A stretch of 64,000 nucleotides of DNA from Aeromicrobium sp. IC_218 (GTDB taxonomy: Bacteria; Actinomycetota; Actinomycetes; Propionibacteriales; Nocardioidaceae): the NCBI RefSeq assembly GCF_004336805.1, contig NZ_SJXM01000007.1:62001-126000 (forward strand), in the 5' to 3' direction. The notes beneath the pieces are model-generated. The model saw only the letters and a list, made by a program, of their open reading frames with translations, had not been told where the DNA came from and made no database searches. The position numbers and the translations under genes are program-made. Within the stretch, counting starts at the first letter, position 1; the number at the start of each line of letters is the position of its first letter. Shown here piece after piece: positions 22,075 through 31,270 of the stretch.

Positions 22075-22658
22075 CCGAGGCCCCCGACCGCCGCTCGGAG
22101 CTGCTCGAACGGATCATCGACCACGTCGTCGAGCACGGCATCGACGGGCTGACCCTGCGCGGGCTCAGCCAGACGACCGGCTCCAACAACCGCATGCTGC
22201 TGTACTACTTCGGCTCGCGCGACCAGCTCATCGTCACCGCGCTGCAGCAGTCGACCCGCCGCTTCCCGAAGGTCATGGCGGTGCCGCAGCTCGTGGCCGA
22301 CGCGTCCGTGCCGCTGTGCGAGCGCCTGGACGCCGCGTGGCGGTCGCTCGCGGCGCCGGAGAACCTGGCCTTCCACCGGCTGTTCTTCCAGGTCTTCGGG
22401 CTGGCGGCGTTCGACCCGGCGTCGTACCAGGGCTTCCTGGACGAGGTCGGCATGCAGTGGCTCGACGACCTCACCGTCTCGATCGAGCGCGAGGGCTTCG
22501 ACCTGGACGCGGCGCGGCGCACCGCCGGTCAGGTGCTGTCGCTGTGGCGCGGCTTCCAGGTCGCCCTGCTGAGCGGCATCGATCCCGAGCGGGTCGACCG
22601 GGCCGCGTTCGACTCCCACCAGCGCCTCGTGCGCGAGGTGCCGGCCGCGCGCGACTAG
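22071..22658 (+). CDS. TetR family transcriptional regulator
   Basis: This 195-aa regulator has an N-terminal helix-turn-helix (RIIDHVVEHGIDGLTLRGLSQTTGSNNRMLLYYFGSRDQLI) and a helical ligand domain. It is co-translated with xdhC through an ATGA overlap, so it may regulate the xdhC/mobA divergon or unlinked molybdoenzyme genes (inference). Its TAG stop lies within a CTAG that also ends the convergent DUF1684 gene, leaving no room for a terminator. Confidence 0.88.
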   Translation: MTEAPDRRSELLERIIDHVVEHGIDGLTLRGLSQTTGSNNRMLLYYFGSRDQLIVTALQQSTRRFPKVMAVPQLVADASVPLCERLDAAWRSLAAPENLAFHRLFFQVFGLAAFDPASYQGFLDEVGMQWLDDLTVSIEREGFDLDAARRTAGQVLSLWRGFQVALLSGIDPERVDRAAFDSHQRLVREVPAARD

Positions 22659-23371
22659 CCGCGCGGGCGCGGGTGCGTCTCGCCGGCCTCGACCGCGAAC
22701 GGCAGCCGGTTCTCGGCCGGCGGCATCGGGCACAGGTAGTGATCGGTGAACGCGCACGGCGGCAGGTAGGCCCGGTTCAGGTCGACCTCGACCCGGCCGT
22801 CGGCGTCCGCCTGCAGCTTGAGGAAGCGGAACTGGCGCGTGGCGCCGCCGTTGGTGGTGTCGGCGAACGGCACCAGCAGGCGTCCGTCGGGCTGGACGAG
22901 CGTGACCAGGCCGAGCTCGTGGCCGGCGACCGTCACGCGCACGACGCCACCGAACGTCTCGGTGGCCGCGTGCCCGTCGACGTGGTCGACGGCCAGCGCC
23001 GCGTCGGCCGCCTCCAGCACGCCGGTCGCGGCCCACGCCGGGTCCGGCGCGAAGGTGTCGATGCCGTCCAGGGTGGTGCGGGTGCTCGCGCGCGGGTCCC
23101 AGACGCGCAGCGCCAGCTCGCCGTCGCGCTCGATCGCGGTCAGCAGCAGGTCGCCGGCGGTGGCCTGCTCGCCCGGGGCGAGACGCAGCCGGCCGTCGGT
23201 GACGACGCCGACCTGCGCCTTCCAGGGGCCGTCGAGGCCGGGGACGTCGACGGGGTCGGCACCCATCCAGTGGGTGCCGGTCAGGGACGCCGTGCCGTGC
23301 GGTGCCAGCGCCGCCTGCTCGCGCTCGTCGTGCCAGCGCTGCCAGTCGGCCAGCCATGCGTCGTGCGTCAT
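22655..23371 (-). CDS. DUF1684 domain-containing protein
   Basis: This 238-aa soluble protein belongs to the DUF1684 family, of unknown biochemical role. The C-terminal signature [30 protein letters not shown] is diagnostic. The N-terminus [31 protein letters not shown] is also typical. ATG 23371 overlaps the rsmA stop by four bases, so it is coupled to rsmA. The stop is shared with the convergent tetR gene in a CTAG sequence. Confidence 0.88.
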   Translation of the reverse strand: MTHDAWLADWQRWHDEREQAALAPHGTASLTGTHWMGADPVDVPGLDGPWKAQVGVVTDGRLRLAPGEQATAGDLLLTAIERDGELALRVWDPRASTRTTLDGIDTFAPDPAWAATGVLEAADAALAVDHVDGHAATETFGGVVRVTVAGHELGLVTLVQPDGRLLVPFADTTNGGATRQFRFLKLQADADGRVEVDLNRAYLPPCAFTDHYLCPMPPAENRLPFAVEAGETHPRPRG

Positions 23372-24252
23372 CGGGTCCCCTCCGGGGTGCGGCCCATCGC
23401 CACGGCGAGCCGGACGAAGGCGTCGAGGTCGAGCTGCTCGCCCCGCACCTGCGGCGACAGACCGGCGGCCACGAGGGCCTCCTCGGCCGCGGCGGGCGAA
23501 CCGGCCACGCCGGCGAGTGCGGCACGCAGCGTCTTGCGGCGCTGGGCGAAGGCGGCGTCGACGACCGTGATCAGCCGGCGCCGCAGCTCCTCGGTCTCCC
23601 AGCCCGGGACGCTCGGCGGTTCGCGCCGGGTCCAGGCGACGAGGGCCGAATCGACGTTGGGCGCGGGCCAGAAGACGTTCCGTCCGATGTTGCCGGCCAG
23701 GTGCAGGTCGCCGTACCAGGCGGCCTTGACGCTCGGGACGCCGTAGGTGCGCGAGCCGGGGCCGGCCGCGAGCCGGTGCGCGACCTCGGCCTGCACCATC
23801 ACCAGGCCGCGCTCGATCGACGGCAGCAGCTCCAGCAGGTGCAGCAGCACCGGCACCGAGACGTTGTAGGGCAGGTTGGCCACCAGCGCGGTGGGCGCCG
23901 GTCCGGGCAGCTCGGTGACGCGCAGGGCGTCCTGCAGCACGAGCGTGAACCGGTCGGCGGCCGCACCCGCGTGCTCCTCGACGGTGCGGGGCAGCCGCGT
24001 GGCGAGCACCTCGTCGACCTCGATGGCCACGACGCGGTCGGCGGTCTCGAGCAGACCGAGGGTCAGCGAGCCGAGGCCGGGCCCGACCTCCAGGACGACG
24101 TCCCGGTCACCGATGCCCGAGGTGCGCACGATGCGCCGCACCGTGTTGGGGTCGATGACGAAGTTCTGCCCACGCTGCTTGGTGGGACGCAGGCCGATCT
24201 CGTCGGCGAGCGTGCGGACGTCCGGGGCGGTGAGCAGGCGGACCTGCCTCAC
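23368..24252 (-). CDS. rsmA: 16S rRNA (adenine1518/1519-N6)-dimethyltransferase
   Basis: KsgA/RsmA dimethylates two adenines in helix 45 of 16S rRNA during 30S assembly. The motifs [38 protein letters not shown] (SAM motif I) and [15 protein letters not shown] (catalytic NLPY) are present, with a C-terminal helical domain. Length is 294 aa from GTG 24252, which lies 17 bases after the rpfB stop; the exact start is less sure because no well-spaced ribosome site is visible. The order metG, tatD, rpfB, ksgA, ispE is a known actinobacterial arrangement. Confidence 0.93.
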   Translation of the reverse strand: MRQVRLLTAPDVRTLADEIGLRPTKQRGQNFVIDPNTVRRIVRTSGIGDRDVVLEVGPGLGSLTLGLLETADRVVAIEVDEVLATRLPRTVEEHAGAAADRFTLVLQDALRVTELPGPAPTALVANLPYNVSVPVLLHLLELLPSIERGLVMVQAEVAHRLAAGPGSRTYGVPSVKAAWYGDLHLAGNIGRNVFWPAPNVDSALVAWTRREPPSVPGWETEELRRRLITVVDAAFAQRRKTLRAALAGVAGSPAAAEEALVAAGLSPQVRGEQLDLDAFVRLAVAMGRTPEGTR

Positions 24253-24269
24253 CTCCCCGGCGGACTCGC

Positions 24270-25382
24270 TCAGTGAACGCCGACCTTGGCCGCGCAGGAC
24301 CACTGGCCCCAGCCGGAGCGCTCCTGCAGGATCTTGGCGTACTTGATCTGCACCTCACGGCTGTTCTCGTGCGGCAGGCCCGGGCCGCCGACGCTCTTCC
24401 ACGTCGCCGCGCTGAACTGCAGGCCGCCGTAGTAGCCGTTGCCGGTGTTGATGTGCCAGTTGCCGCCGGACTCGCACTTGGCGATGCGGTCCCAGACGCT
24501 GTTGCCGCTCGGCGAGGACGACTCGGGCTTCTTGGTGCCGCGCTCCTCGACCTGGGTGACCGGCTCGCGCACGGTCTTGGTCGAGACGACGGTGCGGCTG
24601 CGCTTCTTGCCGTCGGCCAGGACGTAGCGGACCTGCTGGCGCGCCTTGCCGTCCTTGCCCTTGGTGACGACGTCGACCTCGCCCTCGAGGGCGTCGGGGT
24701 CCTTGCGGACGGTGGTCTCATGGTCGAGCGCGACGTTCTCGACGCGGTCCACGACCTCGATGTCGACGACGCGGACCCGGTCGCCGTCGGCGAGCGTGGC
24801 GTCGAGCGCGGGCTTGACCTCGTCCTCCTGGCCCGGACGCACGCCGGCGTCCTCGAGCACGTCGGCGACGGTCACGCCGGTGGAGGTGACCCGGCGGGCG
24901 TCGTCGCCCTGGCGGATCTCGACGGTCTTGGGGTTGCTGACCACGAGCTGCAGGCCGTCGAGCGGCACGCGGCTGTCCATGGAGCGCGAGACGTAGGCAC
25001 CGGACTCGGGCTCGACGCCCAGGGCGGCGAGCGCCTCGTCGACGGTGTGCTCCCACGTGGTGACGGTCTTCTGCTGCCCGTCGACGGTCAGGGTGACCGG
25101 ACGCGCGTAGCTGACCTCGACGGTGTCGCCGTCGGAGATCGAGGTGGCCTGGGCCGGGACGACGCGGTCGTCCAGTCCGACCTTGACGTCCTGGGCCTCC
25201 AGCACGGAGGAGACGTCGTCACCGAAGGTGCGGACGGTTTGCTCCTTGCCGTCGACCACCAGGGTCACGGTCTTGGAGAGGCCGGCGTAGGCGATGGTGC
25301 CACCGGCGACCACCAGCAGGACCGCCGTGTAGACGGCGATCATGGGCCAGGACAGTGCCTTGAATCGTCGAGCGAAAGCCAC
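24270..25382 (-). CDS. rpfB: Resuscitation-promoting factor, RpfB type
   Basis: This 370-aa exported muralytic enzyme helps wake dormant cells. It has an N-terminal membrane anchor ([22 protein letters not shown], residues about 13-34) and three DUF348 repeats beginning [40 protein letters not shown] and [21 protein letters not shown]5 domain and the C-terminal Rpf lysozyme-like domain ([34 protein letters not shown]) follow, with the catalytic Glu in CESGGNW. GTG 25382 has GAGGAG four bases upstream. A 108-bp gap before tatD holds a CCAGGT-CAC-ACCTGG hairpin (25459-25473). Confidence 0.96.
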   Translation of the reverse strand: MAFARRFKALSWPMIAVYTAVLLVVAGGTIAYAGLSKTVTLVVDGKEQTVRTFGDDVSSVLEAQDVKVGLDDRVVPAQATSISDGDTVEVSYARPVTLTVDGQQKTVTTWEHTVDEALAALGVEPESGAYVSRSMDSRVPLDGLQLVVSNPKTVEIRQGDDARRVTSTGVTVADVLEDAGVRPGQEDEVKPALDATLADGDRVRVVDIEVVDRVENVALDHETTVRKDPDALEGEVDVVTKGKDGKARQQVRYVLADGKKRSRTVVSTKTVREPVTQVEERGTKKPESSSPSGNSVWDRIAKCESGGNWHINTGNGYYGGLQFSAATWKSVGGPGLPHENSREVQIKYAKILQERSGWGQWSCAAKVGVH

Positions 25383-25490
25383 GCTTCTCCTCGCGTGTCG
25401 GGGGCAGACAACTTGTCCACCATAACCAGCGGTTGGTGGCAGGCCAAGCCGAGGAATCCCAGGTCACACCTGGAACGGCGGGCCGGACGG

Positions 25491-26351
25491 CTACCAGCGA
25501 CCGCCGAACGCGGCGAACGTGTTGGCCTCGACCTGGGCGCACAGCTCGGTCAGGTCGGCCCCCCGGACGTCCGCCATGAGCCGCATCGTGTGCGGCACGA
25601 GGAAGGACGCGTTGAGCCGTCCGCGGTGCGGCTCGGGGGTCAGGAACGGGGCGTCGGTCTCGACCAGGACGCGGTCCGCCGGCGCCTGGGCCAGGGCCTC
25701 GCGCAGGTACGGCGCGTTCTTGAACGTCACCGTGCCGGCGAACGACAGGTGGGCCCCGCGCTCCACGCAGGCCCGCGCGAAGTCGGCGTCGCCGGAGAAG
25801 CAGTGCATCACCCAGCGCTCGGGGGCGCCGACCTCGTCGAGCACGGCGAGTACGTCGTCGTGGGCGTCGCGGTCGTGGATGACCAAGGTGCGGTCGTGCC
25901 GCTTCGCCATCTCCACGTGGGCCCGGAACGAGCGGTGCTGCGCCCCGCGACCGTCCGGCCCGGTGCGGAAGTAGTCGAGTCCCGTCTCCCCCACCGCACG
26001 CACGTGGTCGCCGGCGCCGGCGAGCTCGTCGATGACGGCCAGCGCCTCGTCCAGGCGTCCGTCGGCGTCGAGCCGGGCGGCGTCGTTGGGGTGGATGGCC
26101 ACGGCGGCGACGAGCTCGGGGTGCTCGGCGGCCGCCTCGACCGCCCAGCGCGAGTCGTCGACGTCGCAGCCGACCTGCACGATGCGGGTGACGTTGACCG
26201 CCGCGGCGGCCTCGATCGCCTCACGCGTGCCGAGCCGGTGCCCGCCCTTGACCCGGACGTCCAGGTGGCAGTGGTTGTCGACCACGGGCGCCGGCAGCGG
26301 CTCGGGCGCCTCCGGCCAGAGCGCGCGGACGTCCTCGCTGCGCTCGCTCAC
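25491..26351 (-). CDS. tatD: TatD family metal-dependent hydrolase
   Basis: This 286-aa TIM-barrel hydrolase probably has DNase activity. Metal ligands are visible as VDNHCHLD (His27/His29), the Glu in VGETGLDYFR, VIHDRDAHDD, VMHCFSGDA and ETDAPFLTPEP. The start GTG 26351 (MSERSED) lies inside an 80-bp tandem repeat. The next candidate start is well inside the protein, so the repeat appears to supply the start codon and the first six residues. Conserved TatD homology begins only near residue 22. Confidence 0.9.
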   Translation of the reverse strand: MSERSEDVRALWPEAPEPLPAPVVDNHCHLDVRVKGGHRLGTREAIEAAAAVNVTRIVQVGCDVDDSRWAVEAAAEHPELVAAVAIHPNDAARLDADGRLDEALAVIDELAGAGDHVRAVGETGLDYFRTGPDGRGAQHRSFRAHVEMAKRHDRTLVIHDRDAHDDVLAVLDEVGAPERWVMHCFSGDADFARACVERGAHLSFAGTVTFKNAPYLREALAQAPADRVLVETDAPFLTPEPHRGRLNASFLVPHTMRLMADVRGADLTELCAQVEANTFAAFGGRW

Positions 26352-26510
26352 GGGCGACCGCCCGTCGGAAGAGCACGGTACGGGCGACCACCCGTGAGTG
26401 CCTGGATGGCTCGCTCGCTGCACTCGCTCACGCGCGACCGCCCGTCGGAAGGGCACGGTACGGGCGACCGCCCGTGAGTGCCTGGATGGCTCGCTCGCTG
26501 CGCTCGCTCA
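26335..26510. repeat. 80-bp tandem repeat between metG and tatD (about 2.2 copies)
   Basis: The sequence repeats at a spacing of exactly 80 bases: CCCGTCGGAA at 26361 and 26441, CCTGGATGGC at 26401 and 26481, CTCGCTCA at 26343, 26423 and 26503. Only four bases differ between the two full units. Each unit contains small palindromes such as ACGGGCG-AC-CGCCCGT (26350-26365 and 26460-26475). Read on the minus strand each unit starts GTGAGCGAGCG, encoding SERSER-like residues. The last bases contain the metG stop codon and the first part contains the tatD start. Confidence 0.85.
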
Positions 26511-28094
26511 CGCCTGCGGAGCGTCCAGCTCCAGGCGCGGGAATAGCGCCGGGCCCTTGGTGACCGGCGTGCCGGCCGGCAGCTGGCCCCAGCGGGCGAC
26601 GTCGTCGAGGCGCTGGTCGGCGAGCGGACCGAGCGGGCCCTCGGCGCCGAGCGACTCCCACAGCGCCGCGCACGCCTTCGGCATGACCGGGTTGAGCACG
26701 ACGGCCAGCACGCGCAGCCCCTCGGCGGCGGTCGCCATGATCGTGGCCAGGCGATCGCGCTGCGCCTCGTCCTTGGCGACCTTCCAGGGCTCCTGCTCGG
26801 TGAGGTAGCCGTTCAGCTCGTCGACGATGCGCCACACGGCGGTCATCGCGTCCTGCGGGGCGACGGCGTCGATGGCCGCGTCGGCCTCGGCGACGGCCGC
26901 GGCCACGGTGTCGACGACCTTCTGCTCCGCGGCGGTCTGCTCGCCGGAGGCTGGCAGGGCGCCGTCGAAGTACTTGCCGATCATCGCCGCGACGCGCGAG
27001 GCGAGGTTGCCGAAGCCGTTGGCGAGCTCGGCGGTGTAGCGGGCGGCGATGTCCTCCCACGAGATCGAGCCGTCGGAGCCGAACGTCAGCGCTCGCGTGA
27101 AGTAGTAGCGGTAGGCGTCCGAGCCGAACGTGTCGACGAGCTCGGTCGGGTGGATGCCGTTGGCCTTGGACTTGCTCATCTTCTGCCCGCCGACCAGCAG
27201 CCAGCCGTGCGCGAAGACCTGCTGCGGCACGGGGAGCCCGGCGGCCATGAGCATCGCCGGCCAGATGACCGCGTGGAAGCGGACGATGTCCTTGCCCACG
27301 AGGTGGATGCTCGCCGGCCAGAGCTCCTCGAACCGCTCCTGGTCGACGCCGTAGCCGGCCGCGGTGAGGTAGTTCAGCAGCGCCTCGACCCACACGTACA
27401 TGACGTGCTTGTCGTCCCACGGCACCTTGATGCCCCAGTCGAACGTCGAGCGCGAGATCGACAGGTCGCGCAGGCCGCGCTCGACGAACGACACGACCTC
27501 GTTGCGCGCCGACGCCGGCTGCACGAACTCGGGGTGCTCACGGTAGAGCTCGAGCAGCCGCTCGGCGTAGTCGGAGAGCCGGAAGAAGTAGTTCTCCTCG
27601 GTCATGTGCTCCAGGCGGCTGCCGTCGAGCGTCGAGACCTTGTGGCCCGCGTCGTCGCCCTCGCCGTCGGCGACGTACTCGTCGGCGACGAACTCCTCCG
27701 AGCCCACGCTGTAGTAGCCCGAGAACGAGCCCTTGTAGACGGCACCGGCCTCGTGCAGCGCGGACCAGAACGCCTTCGCGCCGGCCTCGTGGCGGGCCTC
27801 GGTGGTGCGGATGTAGTCGTCGTTGGCCGCGTCGATGGTGCGCAGCAGCGGCTTCCACTCGTTCTCGACGAGGCGGTCGACCCACTCCTGCGGGGACACG
27901 CCGTTCGCCTGCGCCTTGCGCAGCACCTTCTGGCCGTGCTCGTCGGTGCCGGTGAGGTACCAGACCCGCTCGCCGCGCTGGCGGTGCCAGCGCGTCAGCA
28001 CGTCGCCGATCGTCGTGGTGTAGCCGTGTCCGATGTGCGGGGCGTCGTTGACGTAGTAGATCGGCGTCGTGACGTAGAAGGTCGAGTCGGACAT
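26508..28094 (-). CDS. metG: Methionyl-tRNA synthetase
   Basis: It charges tRNA-Met. The class I signatures are APHIGHGYT (HIGH box) near residue 18 and KMSKSKANGI (KMSKS) in the catalytic core. The 528-aa length, DEHGQKVLRKAQANGVSPQEW, and no Cys-X2-Cys zinc knuckle mark the short type 2 enzyme without a C-terminal tRNA-binding domain. TAGGAT (28102-28107) lies 7 bases before ATG 28094, which supports this start over ATG 28103. The stop codon lies in the 80-bp repeat preceding tatD. Confidence 0.96.
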   Translation of the reverse strand: MSDSTFYVTTPIYYVNDAPHIGHGYTTTIGDVLTRWHRQRGERVWYLTGTDEHGQKVLRKAQANGVSPQEWVDRLVENEWKPLLRTIDAANDDYIRTTEARHEAGAKAFWSALHEAGAVYKGSFSGYYSVGSEEFVADEYVADGEGDDAGHKVSTLDGSRLEHMTEENYFFRLSDYAERLLELYREHPEFVQPASARNEVVSFVERGLRDLSISRSTFDWGIKVPWDDKHVMYVWVEALLNYLTAAGYGVDQERFEELWPASIHLVGKDIVRFHAVIWPAMLMAAGLPVPQQVFAHGWLLVGGQKMSKSKANGIHPTELVDTFGSDAYRYYFTRALTFGSDGSISWEDIAARYTAELANGFGNLASRVAAMIGKYFDGALPASGEQTAAEQKVVDTVAAAVAEADAAIDAVAPQDAMTAVWRIVDELNGYLTEQEPWKVAKDEAQRDRLATIMATAAEGLRVLAVVLNPVMPKACAALWESLGAEGPLGPLADQRLDDVARWGQLPAGTPVTKGPALFPRLELDAPQA

Positions 28095-28127
28095 GCCGCC
28101 CATCCTAGTGAGCGCCGCCCGCGCCGA

Positions 28128-28955
28128 TCAGCGGTGGGCCGCGGCGTAGACGTCCTTCTTGCGGGCGCCGGTGCCCTCGGCGACCCGGGCGATGGCGTCC
28201 TTGCGGGTCAGCCCGCCGGACTCGGCCTCGCGGACGAGCTCGGCCAGCTCGTCGGCGGAGTACTCGCGCTGCTCGGCCACGGCGCCGGAGACCACCAGCG
28301 TGACCTCGCCGCGCACCCCGTGCTCGAGCCCGGCGCACCACTCGGCCAGCTCGCGCACGCCGCCGCGCCGGACCTCCTCGTAGGTCTTGGTCAGCTCGCG
28401 GCAGACCGCGGCCGGCCGGTCGTCGCCCCAGGCCGTCGCCATGTCGCGCAGCGTGGCCTCGGTGCGGTGCGGCGACTCGAAGAACACCATCGTCCGCGGC
28501 TCACCCGACAGCTCGGCCAGCCGTCGTCCGCGCTCGCCGGCCTTGCGCGGCAGGAAGCCCTCGAAGCAGAAGCGGTCGACCGGCAGGCCCGAGACGGCCA
28601 GCGCGGTCAGGACGGCCGACGGCCCGGGCACGGCGGTGACCGGGACGTCCGCCTCGACGGCGGCGGCGACCAGCCGGTACCCGGGGTCGGAGACGCTCGG
28701 CATGCCCGCGTCGGTGACGACCACGACGGTGGCGCCGGCCCGCAGCTCGTCCAGCAGCTCGGTGGTGCGCCGCTCCTCGTTGCCCTCGAAGTAGGACACG
28801 ACCCGGCCGGACGGCTCGACGCCGAGCTCGCCGAGCAGGCGGCGCAGGCGGCGGGTGTCCTCGGCGGCGACCACGTCGGCCGAGGCGAGCACCTCGCCCA
28901 GGCGGCTCGAGGCGTCCGCGACGCGGCCGATGGGGGTTCCGGCGAGGATCAGCAC
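28128..28955 (-). CDS. rsmI: 16S rRNA (cytidine1402-2'-O)-methyltransferase
   Basis: RsmI adds a 2'-O-methyl group to C1402 in the ribosomal decoding centre. The tetrapyrrole-methylase fold is shown by LILAGTPIGRVADASSR at the N-terminus, AAEDTRRLRRLL, VVVTDAGMPSVSDPGYRLV and VPGPSAVLTALAVSGLP. The C-terminal helical tail (LTRKDAIARVAEGTGARKKDVY) is normal. Length is 275 aa from GTG 28955, with GAGG eight bases upstream. It is divergent from pmt, the same arrangement as Rv1003/Rv1002c. Confidence 0.95.
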   Translation of the reverse strand: MLILAGTPIGRVADASSRLGEVLASADVVAAEDTRRLRRLLGELGVEPSGRVVSYFEGNEERRTTELLDELRAGATVVVVTDAGMPSVSDPGYRLVAAAVEADVPVTAVPGPSAVLTALAVSGLPVDRFCFEGFLPRKAGERGRRLAELSGEPRTMVFFESPHRTEATLRDMATAWGDDRPAAVCRELTKTYEEVRRGGVRELAEWCAGLEHGVRGEVTLVVSGAVAEQREYSADELAELVREAESGGLTRKDAIARVAEGTGARKKDVYAAAHR

Positions 28956-29007
28956 CCCGCCATCCTCGCAGGTGGGAGCCACGAGGCGTCTGCCTAGGAT
29001 CGGGCTC

Positions 29008-30552
29008 GTGCCCCGTCTGCCCGCCGTCGCGCGTGATCGCCACCTGCTCGGCTGGGCGGGACCGATCGGCCTCGCGGTGCTGGCGTTCGTGCTGCGCGTG
29101 TGGAACCTCGGGTACCCGAACCGGCTGCTGTTCGACGAGACCTACTACGCCAAGGACGCCTACTCGCTGCTGCACCACGGGTACGTGCGTGACTGGTCCG
29201 AGGACGTCAACGACGACTTCGCCCGCGGCGACTTCTCCGGCCTGCTCGACCTTCCGACGCAGATCGTCCACCCCGACGGCGGCAAGTGGATGATCGCGCT
29301 CGGCCAGTGGGTGTTCGGCACCGACTCGTTCGGCTGGCGCATCAGTGCCGCCGTCGCCGGCGCCGTGACGGTGCTGGTGCTGGCCCGGCTCGTGCTGCGG
29401 CTCACCGGCTCGCTCGTGGCGTCCTGGCTGGCCGGGCTGCTCCTGACGCTCGACGGCGTCCACTTCGTGCTCTCCCGCACCGCCTTGCTGGACGTCTTCC
29501 TGTGCCTGTGGGTGGTCGTCGCGGTGGCCTGCCTGGTCGCCGACCGCGACTGGATCGACGCCCGGCTCGACCGCTTCCACGCGTGGCGCCCGTGGCAGGT
29601 CGCCGCCGGCGTCAGCCTCGGGCTGGCCTGCTCGGTGAAGTGGAGCGGCGTGTACGTGCTCGCGGTCGCCGGCCTGGCGATCGTGCTGTGGGAGGTGCAC
29701 GCCCGTCGCGCGGCCTGGCGCGCCGACCCGGGAGCCCTCCGGCGTCCCGGCCTGGTGCTCACCACCCTGCGGGTCGGCGCCCCGGCGTTCGTGACCCTCG
29801 TCGGGCTCGCGCTGGTCGTCTACGTGCTGAGCTGGACCGGCTGGCTCGTCCATCACGAGGCGTACGAGCTGCGGTTCGGGCGCGGCTACGGCGACACCCC
29901 GGCCTGGGGCTCGTACGTGGGCACCGACCCGGGCTCGTGGTGGGGCGAGACCTGGAACGCGCTGCGCTCGCTGTGGCACTTCCACGTCATGGCGTTCGAC
30001 TTCCACACCGGTGACTACCTGGCCGGGCAGACCCATCCGTACCAGTCGCACCCGCTGGGCTGGCTCGTGCTCGAGCGCCCGGTCGGCGTGGACGCGCAGA
30101 ACGACCTGCCCGCGGCCTCGTGCGGCGCCCCGGCAGACTCCTCGTGCATGCGCGAGGTGCTGGTGCTGGGCAACCCGCTGGTGTGGTGGTCCGGCGTCCT
30201 CGCCGTCGTCGGCTCGCTGCTCGCCTGGATGCGAACGCGCCGCTGGCCGTGGTCGCTGCCCGCCCTCGGCCTCGTCGCGACCTGGCTGCCCTGGTTCGCC
30301 AGCGCCGACCGGCCGATCTTCCTGTTCTACGCCGTCGTGATCCTGCCGTTCATGATCATCGCGGTCGCGCTGGTGGTCGACGGCCTGCGGCGCGCGCTGC
30401 ACGGGCGCGCCCGCACGGCGCTGCACGTCGTGCTCGCGCTGTACGTCGTCGCGGTCGTCGTGCTGTTCGTGTACTTCCACCCGATCTGGACCGACGACCT
30501 CGTCTCGTACGACCAGTGGCGCGACCGGATGTGGTTCGGCCGCTGGATCTAG
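29008..30552 (+). CDS. pmt: Dolichyl/polyprenyl-phosphate-mannose:protein mannosyltransferase
   Basis: This 514-aa GT39 integral membrane enzyme transfers mannose from polyprenyl-phosphomannose to Ser/Thr of Sec-exported proteins. The first extracytoplasmic loop has the catalytic FDETYYAKDAYS near residue 45, followed by HPDGGKWMIALGQWVFG. About 10-11 membrane segments are visible. The C-terminal PMT_4TMC region includes SHPLGWLVLERPVGV and ends VSYDQWRDRMWFGRWI. TAGGAT 7 bases before GTG 29008 predicts a leaderless mRNA. The Dpm1-like enzyme at 50274 could supply the lipid donor. Confidence 0.93.
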   Translation: MPRLPAVARDRHLLGWAGPIGLAVLAFVLRVWNLGYPNRLLFDETYYAKDAYSLLHHGYVRDWSEDVNDDFARGDFSGLLDLPTQIVHPDGGKWMIALGQWVFGTDSFGWRISAAVAGAVTVLVLARLVLRLTGSLVASWLAGLLLTLDGVHFVLSRTALLDVFLCLWVVVAVACLVADRDWIDARLDRFHAWRPWQVAAGVSLGLACSVKWSGVYVLAVAGLAIVLWEVHARRAAWRADPGALRRPGLVLTTLRVGAPAFVTLVGLALVVYVLSWTGWLVHHEAYELRFGRGYGDTPAWGSYVGTDPGSWWGETWNALRSLWHFHVMAFDFHTGDYLAGQTHPYQSHPLGWLVLERPVGVDAQNDLPAASCGAPADSSCMREVLVLGNPLVWWSGVLAVVGSLLAWMRTRRWPWSLPALGLVATWLPWFASADRPIFLFYAVVILPFMIIAVALVVDGLRRALHGRARTALHVVLALYVVAVVVLFVYFHPIWTDDLVSYDQWRDRMWFGRWI

Positions 30553-30709
30553 CCGCCTCCCCGGCGGCGGTGACCTGGCGTCCACGGACCCTCGTCCCGT
30601 GGGCGCTGCCTCACCGCCGAACGCCGGACGCCCAGGGATCCCGCGTGAGACGGTGAGCGCCCTCGCGACATGGGTGGTCGTGAGCACCCTCGTGGCAGGA
30701 CGGAGCGGC

Positions 30710-31270
30710 ATGATCCCGGACCCCGTCGCGGACGACCACGCCCTGGTGTCCCGCGCCCGGTCGGGCGACCGCGAGGCCTTCGGTGAGCTCTACGCCCGCC
30801 ACGTGCGGCCGGTCTACTGGCAGGCGTACGGCGTCGTGGGCTCGGCCGCGGACGCCGAGGAGGTCGTCCAGGAGGTCTTCGTGGTCGCCTGGCGCCGGCT
30901 CGCCGACCTCCACCTCGTGGACGCGTCCGCGCTGCCGTGGCTGCTGGTCACGGCCAAGAACATCGGCCGCAACCACGCCCGGCGCGCGAGCCGTCGCCGG
31001 TGGGAGGCCTACGACGAGACGGCGGCCTCGGACGACGCCCCGCCCGACGAACAGGTCGCGACCGCCCTCGTGCTGGAGCGGGTGCGCGAGAGCCTCGCCG
31101 GCCTGTCCGACGTCGACCGCCGGCTGTTCGAGCTGTGCGTCCTCGGCGACCTCACCTACGCCCAGGCGGCCGACGAGCTGGGGCTCACCCACGGCGGCAT
31201 CCGCAACCGCGTCTCGCGGCTGCGCGGCCGGCTGCGACGCGACACCGACGACCTGAGGGGGCTGGCATGA
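30710..31270 (+). CDS. ECF-type RNA polymerase sigma factor
   Basis: This 186-aa sigma-70 family protein has region 2 (SGDREAFGELYARHVRPVYWQAYGVVGSAADAEEVVQEVFVVAWRRL) and region 4 (LSDVDRRLFELCVLGDLTYAQAADELGLTHGGIRNRVSRLRGRLRRD), joined by a short linker. ATG 30710 was chosen because CGGAG lies 6 bases upstream and homology starts just after it. The stop overlaps the next gene by ATGA, as for sigma/anti-sigma pairs. No recognisable autoregulatory promoter was found in the 157-bp upstream gap, which holds small hairpins after pmt. Confidence 0.9.
   Translation: MIPDPVADDHALVSRARSGDREAFGELYARHVRPVYWQAYGVVGSAADAEEVVQEVFVVAWRRLADLHLVDASALPWLLVTAKNIGRNHARRASRRRWEAYDETAASDDAPPDEQVATALVLERVRESLAGLSDVDRRLFELCVLGDLTYAQAADELGLTHGGIRNRVSRLRGRLRRDTDDLRGLA

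Noticed and set aside
25383..25490. c-di-AMP (ydaO-type) riboswitch upstream of rpfB
   Set aside because: Such riboswitches often control rpf genes in actinobacteria, but the gap is only 108 bases including the promoter and I could not find the conserved core.
26428..26508. SERSERAIQAL-encoding frame as a separate small gene
   Set aside because: It lies within the 80-bp tandem repeat, its length is not a multiple of three between units, and the frame runs into the opposite end of another gene. It is repeat DNA, not a gene.
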